Positions 18,778-27,688 of a stretch of 64,000 bases of DNA are shown piece by piece. Each line of letters begins with the position of its first letter. The stretch's first letter is position 1. This DNA comes from Sporosarcina limicola. Its GTDB lineage: Bacteria; Bacillota; Bacilli; Bacillales_A; Planococcaceae. The notes beneath the pieces were generated by a model. It was not told the origin of the DNA. It saw only the letters and a list, made by a program, of their open reading frames with translations, and did not search any database. The position numbers were made by a program, and so were the translations under genes. The stretch covers positions 1 through 64,000 of the forward strand of contig NZ_JADBEL010000020.1 of assembly GCF_014873855.1 (NCBI RefSeq). The letters run 5' to 3'.

Positions 18778-20322
18778 GTAACTACTTAGGTAGGTCTTAC
18801 TTATTAGAAAGTAAACTTCCCACATTGGACTGCTATCAAAGAAGAAAGTACCCCACGATTCTGCTTTCGAACAGTAGAGACGAAGCCACGGATTCGGGCG
18901 AATCTTTCTGCACCTTTGACTGTACGAAAGGATCCTGATACCTTTTGTTTTACCTTCATCCTTCGGACATCACGTTCGGCTAAACTGTTATCAAAAGGTA
19001 CACGGTCATCTCGAATAAACCGCAGAATGGCGGTTTTGTGATTTTGAAAACGCTCTCCCAGATTAGCGGCTTTACTCTTTTTCTTTCGTCCACGTTTGAG
19101 CGGGGCATCGGGGACGGGGGCTGTAAACCATTCAATTTCACCCAGACTCAAAATAGCGTCATACTCGGCTTCCCATTCAGCCATTTTGAATTCATCCACC
19201 AAGATCCCTGATTTTCTAGCTTTTTTCGTTTCGCTCCAAGTTTCCTGCAGGAACTTCTGCATATCAGCAGCCCATCGATGCTTGTCATGGTCCATAATCC
19301 CTTGACACTCACGAAGAAGATGGGCTCCACACATCGCATGTTCATAGGAATAATCGGTTGTAAAATAGGGTGCCCAAAAGTCATGAACAAGAATACCCTC
19401 GTACTTGGAAAGTATTCCATGCTCATTGATGGCGTCTTGTCCGCGTTTTTCATGGGCATGATACAGCGTCCAGTCTTCACTGCTTACCACGTGTAGCCAC
19501 TGTGTTTTATCCTCGATACGCAGACCGGTTTCATCTGAATGAAGAACGTCACTTTTTATGATTTCCTGTTGAATGTGTTTTTCAATGGGTTCAAGCTCTT
19601 CGTGAAACGCGTCCAAACGATTAAGAAGTGTTGCTTCGCTTGGGCGGTAACCCGTCATATCTTGAAAAAACTGGCTGATTCGTTCGAGGGGAAGTAGTTG
19701 AAAGGTATGTAAATAAGCACACCAAGCAGCCCAGCTGTCGCCATACTGGACGGGTGCTTTCACGTTTTCTGGGAAAGGAGCTTGTTGTTTACTTGTGCAG
19801 TTCGGACAGCACTTTTTTTCGAAACGATGCTCCGTAACTACAATTTTAGGAAGGGGTAAATCGAATACTTGACGACGGACATACCCATCAGCTGGAATGT
19901 CTTCAAGGGAAGTCGCACAATGGGAACAGGATTGAACTGGATGCCATTCGATTACATCTGGTTCATCAACCATGTTCAAAGTATATCCGTCATGATTCTT
20001 TGGGGCTCCCTTCTTGCCTCCAGATTTGCGCATACTTTTTGGCTTGCGTAGTCCATCACTTGAAGGGGGCTTACTACTGTTGGCACTTGTCAAACCAACT
20101 TGACGCTCTAACACGTTTACACGGGTTTCTAGCTTTTCGATATGCGTCAAAAGGGTCGTAATAAACGTTGCGATGTCAGCCGGTTTGCCATGACTGATCT
20201 TCTCAATATCCTTAGCAGAGTATTGCATAGTGGCTATCCCCCTTTCATAATCTTCGATGTTGGTAATCTATTCATTATACCTCATTTGTTTGAGTTTTGA
20301 AATTGGGTACCTAAGTAGTTAC
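18778..20322 (-). mobile_element. IS66-family insertion sequence (single-transposase type)
   Basis: 1545 bp with terminal inverted repeats GTAACTACTTAGGTA/TACCTAAGTAGTTAC. The 8-bp target duplication ACAAAAAG lies at 18770-18777 and 20323-20330, which is diagnostic of IS66. Only the transposase gene is present, as in ISBst12-type members. It interrupts the serine recombinase. Confidence 0.93.
18804..20228 (-). CDS. IS66-family transposase (TnpC type)
   Basis: 474 aa, intact. A short leucine-zipper-like helix (LLTHIEKLETRVNVLERQVG) is followed by SSKPPSSDG, a zinc-binding region (CSHCATS; CCPNCTS), and the DDE core: DETG near 239, DFWAPY near 286 and the Glu of NSLAERDVRRMKVKQKVSG near 433. 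The usual accessory tnpA and tnpB genes are absent. It reads against the recombinase it interrupts. The intact frame and perfect target duplication point to a recent insertion. Confidence 0.92.
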   Translation of the reverse strand: MQYSAKDIEKISHGKPADIATFITTLLTHIEKLETRVNVLERQVGLTSANSSKPPSSDGLRKPKSMRKSGGKKGAPKNHDGYTLNMVDEPDVIEWHPVQSCSHCATSLEDIPADGYVRRQVFDLPLPKIVVTEHRFEKKCCPNCTSKQQAPFPENVKAPVQYGDSWAAWCAYLHTFQLLPLERISQFFQDMTGYRPSEATLLNRLDAFHEELEPIEKHIQQEIIKSDVLHSDETGLRIEDKTQWLHVVSSEDWTLYHAHEKRGQDAINEHGILSKYEGILVHDFWAPYFTTDYSYEHAMCGAHLLRECQGIMDHDKHRWAADMQKFLQETWSETKKARKSGILVDEFKMAEWEAEYDAILSLGEIEWFTAPVPDAPLKRGRKKKSKAANLGERFQNHKTAILRFIRDDRVPFDNSLAERDVRRMKVKQKVSGSFRTVKGAERFARIRGFVSTVRKQNRGVLSSLIAVQCGKFTF

Positions 20323-20869
20323 ACAAAAAGAATAGTAGGGGATATGTTTGTGGAAATTTCAATAAGCACGGGAAAAAGAAATGTAGTCATCATAGGGTGC
20401 GAGAAAACAATTTGATTGAGATATTACAGCAAGAATTTAAGCAGTTGAATAGCGGATTCAAAGAGAACGACGTATTCTCCCAACTAGAAGCGGAAATGAA
20501 CAAGGAATCCGTGAATTTGGAGAAAAAGATCCCGGCACTTGAGCGTCGTTTAGAACGAATACAAAAACAAAAAAATAAGGCAATGGACTTCCATATGGAT
20601 GGTAATACGACTAAAGAGGAATATCATCTTTATATTGAGTCTAAAAGAAATAAGGAATGCAAAATACAAGATGAGATTGTTTCTATAAAAGAAACTTTTT
20701 CAACTGATGATGATATTGAAGGTCTTAAATTGATCAAATCTCTTCTTATTGATTTGTTGTCGTTCGAGAAATTAACTTCTGATATTTTGAATCGCTTCAT
20801 AGAAAAAATCGAAATAAAAGCAGAAAGAAGCCCGAGAATCCACTATCGATTCTCGGACACGCCTGCTCT

Positions 20870-22237
20870 TTATTTACTCAATTCTAGAAACGCACAACAT
20901 TCCACGTGACTACTATGCGGGAACATATCCACCGGCTGCACTTCCTGCGTGCGATACCCACCGTCTTCAAGAATACGCAAATCCCGTGCAAGTGTAGCTG
21001 GGTTACACGATACATAAACAACACGTTTCGGTTTATATTCCAAGATTGTTTTCAATAGTTCTTCGTCGCAGCCTTTACGCGGCGGATCGACGACTAGCAC
21101 GTCGAATCGTTTACCGTCCTTATACCATTTCGGGATGACGACTTCTGCGGCACCTGCTTCAAAATAGGTGTTTGTGATGCCGTTCAGTTCCGCATTTCGC
21201 TTTGCATCTTCAATTGCTTGTGGGACGATTTCTACGCCGTACACTTCTTTCGCTTTTTGGGCGATGAACAATGAAATTGTACCGATACCGCAGTAGGCAT
21301 CGATGACTGTTTCACTCCCTGTTAATTGAGCATAGTCCAGGGCTTGTCTGTAAAGAACTTCCGTCTGTACTGGATTGACTTGATAGAAGGATCTTGCGGA
21401 TATTTCAAAATCGATGTTGCCGATTGAATCGACGATAACTGGTTTGCCGTACAACAGAATTGTTTCATCGCCGAAAATAACGTTTGTTTTTTCTGTATTG
21501 ACGTTTTGCATGATGGATGTCACATCTGGAGCGAATCGTTTGATGAGTTTAATGGCTTCATCTTGTTGTGTGAATTTCTTCTTGCGCGTTACTAGGATAA
21601 CCATCAGTTCGCCAGTTGCATGACCTTTGCGAACGATAAGATGACGCAACATACCTAGATGTGTTTTCTCGTCGTATGCATCGATGCCAAGTGCATGAAG
21701 TTCATATTTCAACATCGTCATTAAGTCATCCGCTTCGTGACTCTGGATGAGGCAGACGTCCGTGTCGACGATGTCATGTGTACGGGATTTATAAAAACCG
21801 GATACGACTTCGCCATCGCGTTCACCGAAAGGTATTTGTGATTTATTGCGATAGCGCCATGGGTTGGCCATTCCTTTTACGGGGTGGACAGGTACATCGG
21901 GTAGTTTGCCGATTCGATCTAGCGCATCGCGGACCGTTTTACGTTTTTGTACGAGTTGTGCTTCGTAGGATAAGTGTTGCATTTGACAGCCACCGCATTC
22001 TGAAAACACATGGCAAGGTGGTTTGACACGGTCTGGTGACGCCTTGATGACGTTCAATAACCTTGCAAATCCGTAGTTTTTCAACGTTTTTCCTACTTGT
22101 ATCTTAACTTCTTCGCCTGGCAGCGCACCCGGAATGAAAAGCGGATACCCTTCAACTTTTGCGACACCTGAGCCATCATGTGTTAAGTCCTCTACGAAGA
22201 CGGTAAGACATTCATTTCTATGAACAGTAAAAGACAT
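20870..22237 (-). CDS. rlmD: 23S rRNA (uracil-5)-methyltransferase RlmD/RlmCD
   Basis: 455 aa from ATG 22237, which has GGAGG in front (a TTG at 22252 would overlap it). It has an N-terminal TRAM domain, an iron-sulfur ligand set beginning with C75, C81 and C84 in [10 protein letters not shown], an SAM-binding fold with [10 protein letters not shown], and the catalytic Cys in [11 protein letters not shown]. It methylates U747 and/or U1939 of 23S rRNA using SAM; Bacillus homologues do both. The C-terminal [11 protein letters not shown] region is where the serine recombinase frame ends, consistent with rlmD being the integration target. The GTCGCTT array lies upstream. Confidence 0.93.
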   Translation of the reverse strand: MSFTVHRNECLTVFVEDLTHDGSGVAKVEGYPLFIPGALPGEEVKIQVGKTLKNYGFARLLNVIKASPDRVKPPCHVFSECGGCQMQHLSYEAQLVQKRKTVRDALDRIGKLPDVPVHPVKGMANPWRYRNKSQIPFGERDGEVVSGFYKSRTHDIVDTDVCLIQSHEADDLMTMLKYELHALGIDAYDEKTHLGMLRHLIVRKGHATGELMVILVTRKKKFTQQDEAIKLIKRFAPDVTSIMQNVNTEKTNVIFGDETILLYGKPVIVDSIGNIDFEISARSFYQVNPVQTEVLYRQALDYAQLTGSETVIDAYCGIGTISLFIAQKAKEVYGVEIVPQAIEDAKRNAELNGITNTYFEAGAAEVVIPKWYKDGKRFDVLVVDPPRKGCDEELLKTILEYKPKRVVYVSCNPATLARDLRILEDGGYRTQEVQPVDMFPHSSHVECCAFLELSK

Positions 22238-22309
22238 GTTTTTTTCCTCCAAATAATTCTCGATGTCTTATAGTAACACGGTGGAGCTGAAAAAGAAGGT
22301 GTTGCGGTC

Positions 22310-22940
22310 CATTTAGGTTGCTTGTTTCGATGAATAGTCGCTTGGTCAGTGGAATTGGTCGCTTGGTTCAAAGATTAGTCGCTTCGGCAATGGAAATGGT
22401 CGCTTGATTCGAAGATCAGTCGCTTCGGCAGTGGAATTGGTCGCTTGATTCGAAGATTAGTCGCTTCGGCAACGGAATTGGTCGCTTGGTTCGAAGATTA
22501 GTCGCTTCGGCAACGGAATTGGTCGCTTGGTTCGAAGATTAGTCGCTTCGGCAACGGAATTGGTCGCTTGGTTCGATGAATAGTCGCTTCGGCAGTGGAA
22601 ATGGTCGCTTGATTCGAAGATCAGTCGCTTCGGCAATGGAAATGGTCGCTTGATTCGAAGATCAGTCACTTCTACTATGGAAATGGTTGCTTGGTTCAAA
22701 GATCAGTCGCTTCGGCAATGGAATTGGTCGCTTGATTCAAAGATCAGTCGCTTCGACAGTTGTATTGGTCGCTTGGTTCAAAGATCAGTCGCTTGTACAG
22801 TGGTATTGGTCGCTTGATTAAGAAATCAGTCGCTTCAATAGTGGAATCTGTCGCTTGTTTCAAAAATTAGTCGCTTCAACAGTGGAATCTGTCGCTTGGT
22901 TCGAAGATTGGTCGCTTGAACCGAAACATTAGTCGCTTAC
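22310..22940. repeat. GTCGCTT tandem array 1
   Basis: About 28 exact and several one-mismatch copies of GTCGCTT, spaced 20-21 bases apart. Pairs alternate spacers such as GATTCGAAGATTA and CGGCAACGGAATTG, giving a 41-base higher-order unit. The array fills the gap between the rlmD start and the cyd operon terminator. Open frames here are only products of the repeat. Confidence 0.95.
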
Positions 22941-22953
22941 ACCATATTTAATC

Positions 22954-22987
22954 AAAAAAAGAGCAGACGCACTACCGACGTCTGCTC
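22954..22987 (-). terminator. Terminator of the cyd operon
   Basis: Stem GAGCAGACG/CGTCTGCTC with a 9-base loop, followed by seven T on the minus strand. It lies directly after cydS. Confidence 0.9.
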
Positions 22988-22992
22988 CCTAC

Positions 22993-23112
22993 TTATTTTT
23001 CATCTTCTATCTGTTTCCTCACTGCCTCATCCATTGGAGCAATGACAAACGCCAGAACGATTCCCCCGATGAGTACGATGAATGGTGCGTAGAACATTAG
23101 AAAGTGTGTCAT
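22993..23112 (-). CDS. cydS: CydS-like small subunit of cytochrome bd oxidase
   Basis: 39 aa with a strong ribosome site (GGGAGGA). MTHFLMFYAPFIVLIGG opens a single membrane helix, followed by a charged C-terminus ending QIEDEK. The sequence start resembles CydS of Geobacillus bd oxidase, a one-helix subunit in the solved structure. It follows cydB by 15 bases and is followed by the operon terminator, so it is co-transcribed with cydAB. The assignment rests on short similarity plus position. Confidence 0.7.
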   Translation of the reverse strand: MTHFLMFYAPFIVLIGGIVLAFVIAPMDEAVRKQIEDEK

Positions 23113-23127
23113 GAATCGGTTCCTCCC

Positions 23128-24153
23128 TTATGCATGGTAATCGCCTTTTCCGCGGACATAGTCTTTATCGAACAGGAACAGGCGCATGAGTAGAACTAAT
23201 GACGGTATCAGCAAGCCAAGCCCTAGAATGAACGCAATAATAAGCGATATTGCCATTGCTGGATTTGTGAAGCTGTCGTAAATCGTCAAATATGGATAGA
23301 GCAAATAGGGATAATGTGATGCGCCATAGCCGAAAAAGGCAAAGACGAATTGCCCTGCAAGTAAGCTGAACGCCAATCCATACTTTCGACGTTTCCAAAG
23401 TAACCATACCGTTCCGACAAACATCAGAAATGAAATGAGGAACATCGGCCAGAACATCTGAATATTGCTGTAGTGCAAAGGATTATGTTGTCTCAATTCA
23501 ACGATGATACCGCCCGCTGTAATTATCGTCGGCAATGCCCAAATGAGCGCATATTTCCGCAGAAGATTCGTGGCTTCAACATCCCGCGCTTTATTGGCAT
23601 ACCAGGTTAGGAACACCGCCGAAATATAGAGCGTTGCAGAAATACTTAAAAAGACAACAGCCCATGTAAGCCGGCTCGTAAATAACAACCAATAATCAAG
23701 TACGGGATTTCCATCCACCATCGTCACGAAACCGCCTTCGGATATCGTCAAAACAATCGATAGTGAAGCAGGGATTAGTATTCCCGCGAGTCCATACATG
23801 AACGAATAGCCTTTATGGCCACGCGTACCGTATGTTTCAAACGCATAGTAGGAGCCTCGAATTGCGATTAAGATGATTCCTATGCTAACGGGAATCAACA
23901 GAGTCGTTCCATAATAGAACGCAGTTTTCGGAAAGAACCCGATGATTCCAACGAAGAAGAAGACGAGGAAAACATTCGTCACTTCCCACACGGGTGATAG
24001 ATAGCGCTGAATCACATTTGTCAAGACACGTTGTCGACCGGTGAGTAGGCTGTATGCATTGAAAAATCCTGCTCCGAAGTCAATCGCGCCTACGAGTATA
24101 TAACCGAAAAGGAAAGTCCATAAGACGGATATGCCGATTATCTCAAGCGTCAT
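23128..24153 (-). CDS. cydB: Cytochrome bd ubiquinol/menaquinol oxidase subunit II
   Basis: 341 aa with eight or nine membrane helices. The N-terminus (WTFLFGYILVGAIDFGAGF) is characteristic of subunit II, which supports haem binding by subunit I and completes the proton and oxygen paths. It overlaps cydA by 4 bases (ATGA-type). Length matches the Bacillales bd family. It acts in the cytoplasmic membrane as part of a high-affinity terminal oxidase. Confidence 0.92.
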   Translation of the reverse strand: MTLEIIGISVLWTFLFGYILVGAIDFGAGFFNAYSLLTGRQRVLTNVIQRYLSPVWEVTNVFLVFFFVGIIGFFPKTAFYYGTTLLIPVSIGIILIAIRGSYYAFETYGTRGHKGYSFMYGLAGILIPASLSIVLTISEGGFVTMVDGNPVLDYWLLFTSRLTWAVVFLSISATLYISAVFLTWYANKARDVEATNLLRKYALIWALPTIITAGGIIVELRQHNPLHYSNIQMFWPMFLISFLMFVGTVWLLWKRRKYGLAFSLLAGQFVFAFFGYGASHYPYLLYPYLTIYDSFTNPAMAISLIIAFILGLGLLIPSLVLLMRLFLFDKDYVRGKGDYHA

Positions 24154-25496
24154 AATACGTCACCGCCTTTCTCCATTTCACGGTCTTCAATTTCACGTTC
24201 AACCGGATTGTTGCGGAACATCCGTCTTAACACGACGATACTCCCAACACCCAACACAAGATAGAGTAACGAGAATAAAATGAGCATCGAATCGACATGT
24301 GCACTCGTCGTAGCGGCTTCCTGTGTCCGCATTATATGGCGTAGGATCCACGGCTGTCTTCCTACTTCCGCTAGCCACCAACCTGCTTCAATTGCTACAA
24401 CCGATAGTGGACCACCCAGTACGATGAGCCAGCGGAACCACCTTGCCCTCACCATTGCCCAACGCCGCTTCATACCGAACCAATACACAGCGGACAGCAC
24501 TGTCATCCAGACGCCAATCGTCACCATGATGTCGAAAAGATAATGGATGTAAAGGGGTGGAACCTCATCTGGTGGAAATTGATCCAGACCGATCACTTCC
24601 TCAGTGAAACTGCTGTGCGCGAGGAATGATAAAGCGTACGGAATTTTAATAGCATATTTAACTTCCCCATCTTTAAGGACACCGTACATGATTAGCGGAG
24701 CATTGCCCTCTGTTTCAAAATGCCATTCTGCAGCAGCCAATTTTTCTGGCTGATATTCCGCTAAATATTTCCCAGAGAAATCGCCGATAATTGCTGCCGC
24801 TATTGCGAAGACAAGCCCGACTTTCATCGTAAGGTAAAGGGCCTTTTTATGGTATTCGTGATTCGATCCTTTCAATAATCGAAATGCAGCGATTGCAGCA
24901 AGTACGAAGGCGGCTGTCATATAAGCTGTCACAACGACATGTGCCACTTTCGTCGGCATCGCTGGGTTGAACATCGCAAGCAATGGGTTGATGTTGACGA
25001 GTTCCCCATTGACGATGTCGAATCCGCGCGGTGCATTCATGAAGGCATTGACAATCGTAATGAATACAGCTGAGAAAGATGCCCCGACTGCAACAGGAAT
25101 GAGCAGAAGAAAATGTTTTTTCTGGTTTTCAAAACGATCCCATGTATATAAATAGATGCCGAGGAAAATTGCTTCAAAGAAGAACGCAAATGTTTCCATG
25201 AACAGCGGAAGTGCAATGACATTCCCTGCAAGTTCCATGAAATTTGGCCAGAGCAATGATAATTGAAGACCGATAGCGGTTCCGGTTACAACTCCGACAG
25301 CGACTGTGATGATAAAACCGCGTGCCCAACGACGGGCGAGTAAAATATAATGTTCATCATTTTTCTTAATCCCTACCCACTGGGCAATCATAATCATAAG
25401 CGGTACACCAACGCCAATTGTAGCGTAAATGATATGGAATGATAAGGTTAGTTCTGTTAAAACGCGCGAAAAAAAGACGGCTTCTTCATTTCCCAT
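24150..25496 (-). CDS. cydA: Cytochrome bd oxidase subunit I
   Basis: 448 aa, nine membrane helices. Haem-binding His21 sits in LTLSFHIIYATIG, and the conserved motif GRQPW is near residue 375. The short overall length indicates the short Q-loop form found in Geobacillus-type enzymes. It oxidises menaquinol and reduces oxygen to water without proton pumping. The start has AAGGGGG upstream. The operon also contains a 31-aa ORF just before it and cydB and cydS after it. Confidence 0.93.
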   Translation of the reverse strand: MGNEEAVFFSRVLTELTLSFHIIYATIGVGVPLMIMIAQWVGIKKNDEHYILLARRWARGFIITVAVGVVTGTAIGLQLSLLWPNFMELAGNVIALPLFMETFAFFFEAIFLGIYLYTWDRFENQKKHFLLLIPVAVGASFSAVFITIVNAFMNAPRGFDIVNGELVNINPLLAMFNPAMPTKVAHVVVTAYMTAAFVLAAIAAFRLLKGSNHEYHKKALYLTMKVGLVFAIAAAIIGDFSGKYLAEYQPEKLAAAEWHFETEGNAPLIMYGVLKDGEVKYAIKIPYALSFLAHSSFTEEVIGLDQFPPDEVPPLYIHYLFDIMVTIGVWMTVLSAVYWFGMKRRWAMVRARWFRWLIVLGGPLSVVAIEAGWWLAEVGRQPWILRHIMRTQEAATTSAHVDSMLILFSLLYLVLGVGSIVVLRRMFRNNPVEREIEDREMEKGGDVL

Positions 25497-25510
25497 CCTT
25501 GTATCCCCCT

Positions 25511-25606
25511 TCAGCTTCCAAATAGTCTACCAATGATGGATATCAGCATAATCCCTGCGACAATGAATGCAAGCCACATAAGACGTTTTTCATGTATTTT
25601 GTACAT
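25511..25606 (-). CDS. 31-aa single-helix membrane ORF at the head of the cyd operon
   Basis: The ORF reads MYKIHEKRLMWLAFI and continues with one hydrophobic helix to the C-terminal GRLFGS. GGGG lies about 12 bases before the ATG, and the stop is 14 bases before cydA. The positive N-terminus and single helix predict a small inner-membrane protein. It is not similar to the CydS-like ORF at the other end of the operon. It may be a second small subunit or an assembly factor; no family is recognised. Confidence 0.5.
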   Translation of the reverse strand: MYKIHEKRLMWLAFIVAGIMLISIIGRLFGS

Positions 25607-25741
25607 GGGCAGCACACCCCTTCAATTCTATCTTGATTCTTAGCTATACCCTCTATTCAATATGATAATGCGAAATTGAGTAGAAATATGAAAATTATTT
25701 GCGCATCGAGGTTTTTATTTCGTTTTACCTCTTGAAATAGA

Positions 25742-25782
25742 AAAGCTGCACACACGTCATATTGCGACACGCACACAGCTTT
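25742..25782 (-). terminator. Wobble-rich hairpin after dgkB
   Basis: AAAGCTG/CAGCTTT arms extended by mostly G-U pairs, then TTTT on the minus strand. It lies about 60 bases past the dgkB stop, before the cyd operon. Confidence 0.6.
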
Positions 25783-25841
25783 ATCCTCTTAGAAACAGCT
25801 TTTGTTTATTTAACGACTTATTCTAGGCAACGATCAGTCCA

Positions 25842-26753
25842 TTAGATCCGATCTTGTTCTCTTAAATCCTCCAATGGTGCAAACATTTTAATATGACGGT
25901 AGAGATTTTCGAACTTCGCTGGAAGTAAACCGCCATATTCTCCATCTAGATTCAGCAAAACATCTTCTGAAGAAGTCACAGTAATTTTTTCCGCTCTTGT
26001 TGAAATAACAAGCGGATCATTCAAATGTTCCCCTCTGATTGCAAGAGATACCACACGAATGAATTCCGCAATATTGCATTTCTTCAAAATGATTAACGTG
26101 AATTTGCCATCATTGATGCTAGAGTCCGGTGCCAGCTTTTCGAAGCCTCCAACCGAATTCGTCAATCCAACTAGAAACATCATCGCGTCATCATCGAATA
26201 CTTCTCCATCATATTCAATCCTTACATGTGAAGAATGAATGGATGGCAGCATTTCGATGCCTTTTAAATAATACGCCAGTTGACCGAGTACGGTTTTAAG
26301 TTTACTCGGAACATCATACGTCAATTCCGTCATCCTGCCGCCACCCGCGATATTTATAAAGCAACGGTCATTCATGAGTCCGACATCGACAGGAATCGTT
26401 TCTCCTCGGACGATGATATCTACAGCGGCATCAATATCTCTCGGAATATGCAATGCACGTGCAAAGTCGTTTGTTGTTCCAGTAGGAATGAGCCCAATTT
26501 TCGGACGTTTTTCAAATGGGCTAACGCCTGCAACCACTTCATTCAGCGTGCCATCCCCGCCAGCAGCGATAATAAGGTCAAAGCCTCGTTCCACTGCATT
26601 TTTAGCAGCCTCTGTTGCGTCTCCTTCACAAGTTGTCGCATGGCAAGAAGTTTCATAGCCAGCTATCTCAAGTTTCGCAAGGACTTCCCCAAGATGCTTG
26701 CGAAATACCTCACGGCCAGACGTCGGATTATAAATAATTCGTGCACGTTTCAT
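25842..26753 (-). CDS. dgkB: Diacylglycerol kinase DgkB
   Basis: 303 aa, soluble. GGDGT at residues 65-69 and PTGTTNDFAR near 95 are the DAGK catalytic-domain motifs. The enzyme phosphorylates diacylglycerol left over from lipoteichoic acid synthesis to phosphatidic acid, feeding it back into phospholipid synthesis. It lies near gatCAB and rlmD, the usual Bacillales neighbourhood. GAGAGGG precedes the start. Confidence 0.92.
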   Translation of the reverse strand: MKRARIIYNPTSGREVFRKHLGEVLAKLEIAGYETSCHATTCEGDATEAAKNAVERGFDLIIAAGGDGTLNEVVAGVSPFEKRPKIGLIPTGTTNDFARALHIPRDIDAAVDIIVRGETIPVDVGLMNDRCFINIAGGGRMTELTYDVPSKLKTVLGQLAYYLKGIEMLPSIHSSHVRIEYDGEVFDDDAMMFLVGLTNSVGGFEKLAPDSSINDGKFTLIILKKCNIAEFIRVVSLAIRGEHLNDPLVISTRAEKITVTSSEDVLLNLDGEYGGLLPAKFENLYRHIKMFAPLEDLREQDRI

Positions 26754-26861
26754 CCGAATTTCCCTCTCTATTCCTACAAATAATAATTTGCAATGGTTAT
26801 TTAATTGAAAGTGCTAAGTATGACGATTGTTCAACATAGTTAGTTGCAACGCGGTTCTCGG

Positions 26862-27434
26862 TCATGCTTGCTTCTGTACGACCGGCAGAAATGTTTTACG
26901 GATATCTTCGTATACCGTCAACCAAAGTTCGGGCTTGGACGTATATTCCGCCATGATTCGTTCCATGAACAGCTGTTGCTTCTCTTTAAATTCCGGTGCA
27001 TCCGCTGGTGGTAAGTCTTTCCGCAAACCCATGACATATTCTTGAATCGTGGCCGCACGTGGTCCCCATTTCGCTTCAACTTCACCGTTTTCATCCAAAA
27101 GAAGGTAGACAGGAATCGACCTGCCACCGTTTGTCAGATGTTTATCAATTAAATCCGTGTCATTGTCACGATAAACCGTTCGTACATCAAGATCAGCGGC
27201 TTCCGCAATTCGCCGTAGAATAGGGTTGTTCATCATCGCATCTCCGCACCAATCTTCTGTGATAACGAGGATATTGAGTTTCTTAACCTTCAACAGTTCT
27301 ATGAATTCATCGTCTTGCGGGACTTCAAATTGTTCATAGATGCGAAAACTATTTTCTTTATGGGTTTCCATCGTATCCATATATGCTGAGAGTGAAATTG
27401 CTTCATCAAAATAGTGCTTTTCTGTTTTCATCAA
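26862..27434 (-). CDS. Thioredoxin-fold protein with a single active-site cysteine
   Basis: 190 aa. The thioredoxin-like core has EDWCGDAMMNNP at about 60-71 in place of the usual WCxxC, so only one Cys is available, and a cis-Pro region in SIPVYLLLDE. The C-terminal third is helical. Such single-Cys members may act as bacillithiol- or monothiol-type reductases or have structural roles. It sits alone between gatB and dgkB. The precise function is unknown. Confidence 0.7.
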   Translation of the reverse strand: MMKTEKHYFDEAISLSAYMDTMETHKENSFRIYEQFEVPQDDEFIELLKVKKLNILVITEDWCGDAMMNNPILRRIAEAADLDVRTVYRDNDTDLIDKHLTNGGRSIPVYLLLDENGEVEAKWGPRAATIQEYVMGLRKDLPPADAPEFKEKQQLFMERIMAEYTSKPELWLTVYEDIRKTFLPVVQKQA

Positions 27435-27555
27435 TCATCCACACTCCTTTCCTATCAGTTTAAACTGTCCTATGGTGCGAATCAAATACAAAGTCCAGAA
27501 AACGCCCTATGCGCTGACTACTTAAAGTCTTGCATAGGACGCCCATATCAAAAAC

Positions 27556-27634
27556 GCCTCGGCGAATTGTGCCCAGATTTTGAATTGGGCTTGCCCAATT
27601 GACTCCTTTAAAATCTGTGGCATCCGCCGGAGGC
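27556..27634. repeat. Long nested palindromic repeat
   Basis: A 79-base element that folds on itself: GCCTCGGCG with CGCCGGAGGC outside, TGCCCAGATTTT with AAAATCTGTGGCA inside, and AATTGGGC-TT-GCCCAATT at the tip. An adjacent 15-bp hairpin follows. It has the look of a dispersed palindromic repeat family. The short frame reading through it is not a gene. Confidence 0.7.
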
Positions 27635-27639
27635 TTTAG

Positions 27640-27677
27640 CTTCATTCAGCAGGGGTTTGAATCCCTGCTGAATGAAG
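27640..27677 (-). terminator. 15-bp hairpin just after gatB
   Basis: CTTCATTCAGCAGGG pairs perfectly with CCCTGCTGAATGAAG around an 8-base loop. It lies about 12 bases past the gatB stop. There is no T-run on the minus strand, so it may stabilise the 3' end of the mRNA rather than be an intrinsic terminator. It seems part of the neighbouring repeat. Confidence 0.5.
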
Positions 27678-27688
27678 TTAAAAAATTT

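Larger units (their letters stand above)
17701..20909 (+). pseudogene. Large serine recombinase, split by an IS66-family element
   Basis: The preferred start is TTG 17701, six bases after GGAGGGG. The 5' part (to 18777) carries the resolvase domain (CVAFIRVSTNKDEQ with the catalytic Ser, then LTKEISRISRN), the recombinase domain (GYTVKDKKLFINDDE) and the start of a zinc ribbon (CADCGRAMHY). The 3' part (20331-20909) resumes exactly with the second zinc pair (YVCGNFNKHGKKKC) and ends in a coiled coil. Removing the IS and one 8-base target copy restores a continuous frame of about 550 residues. The 3' end overlaps the rlmD 3' end by 40 bases, as expected for an integrase at its attachment site. 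Confidence 0.85.

Noticed and set aside
22457-22699. An 80-residue open frame inside GTCGCTT array 1
   Set aside because: It is created by the tandem repeat (Arg/Ser/Lys/Pro-rich periodic sequence), has no ribosome site and sits wholly in the array.
22310-22940. CRISPR array in the GTCGCTT region
   Set aside because: The conserved part is only 7 bases, the spacers are near-identical to each other, and there are no cas genes.
27640-27677. tRNA-like T-arm (GGGGTTTGAATCCCT)
   Set aside because: The rest of a cloverleaf is absent. It is a simple 15-bp hairpin.
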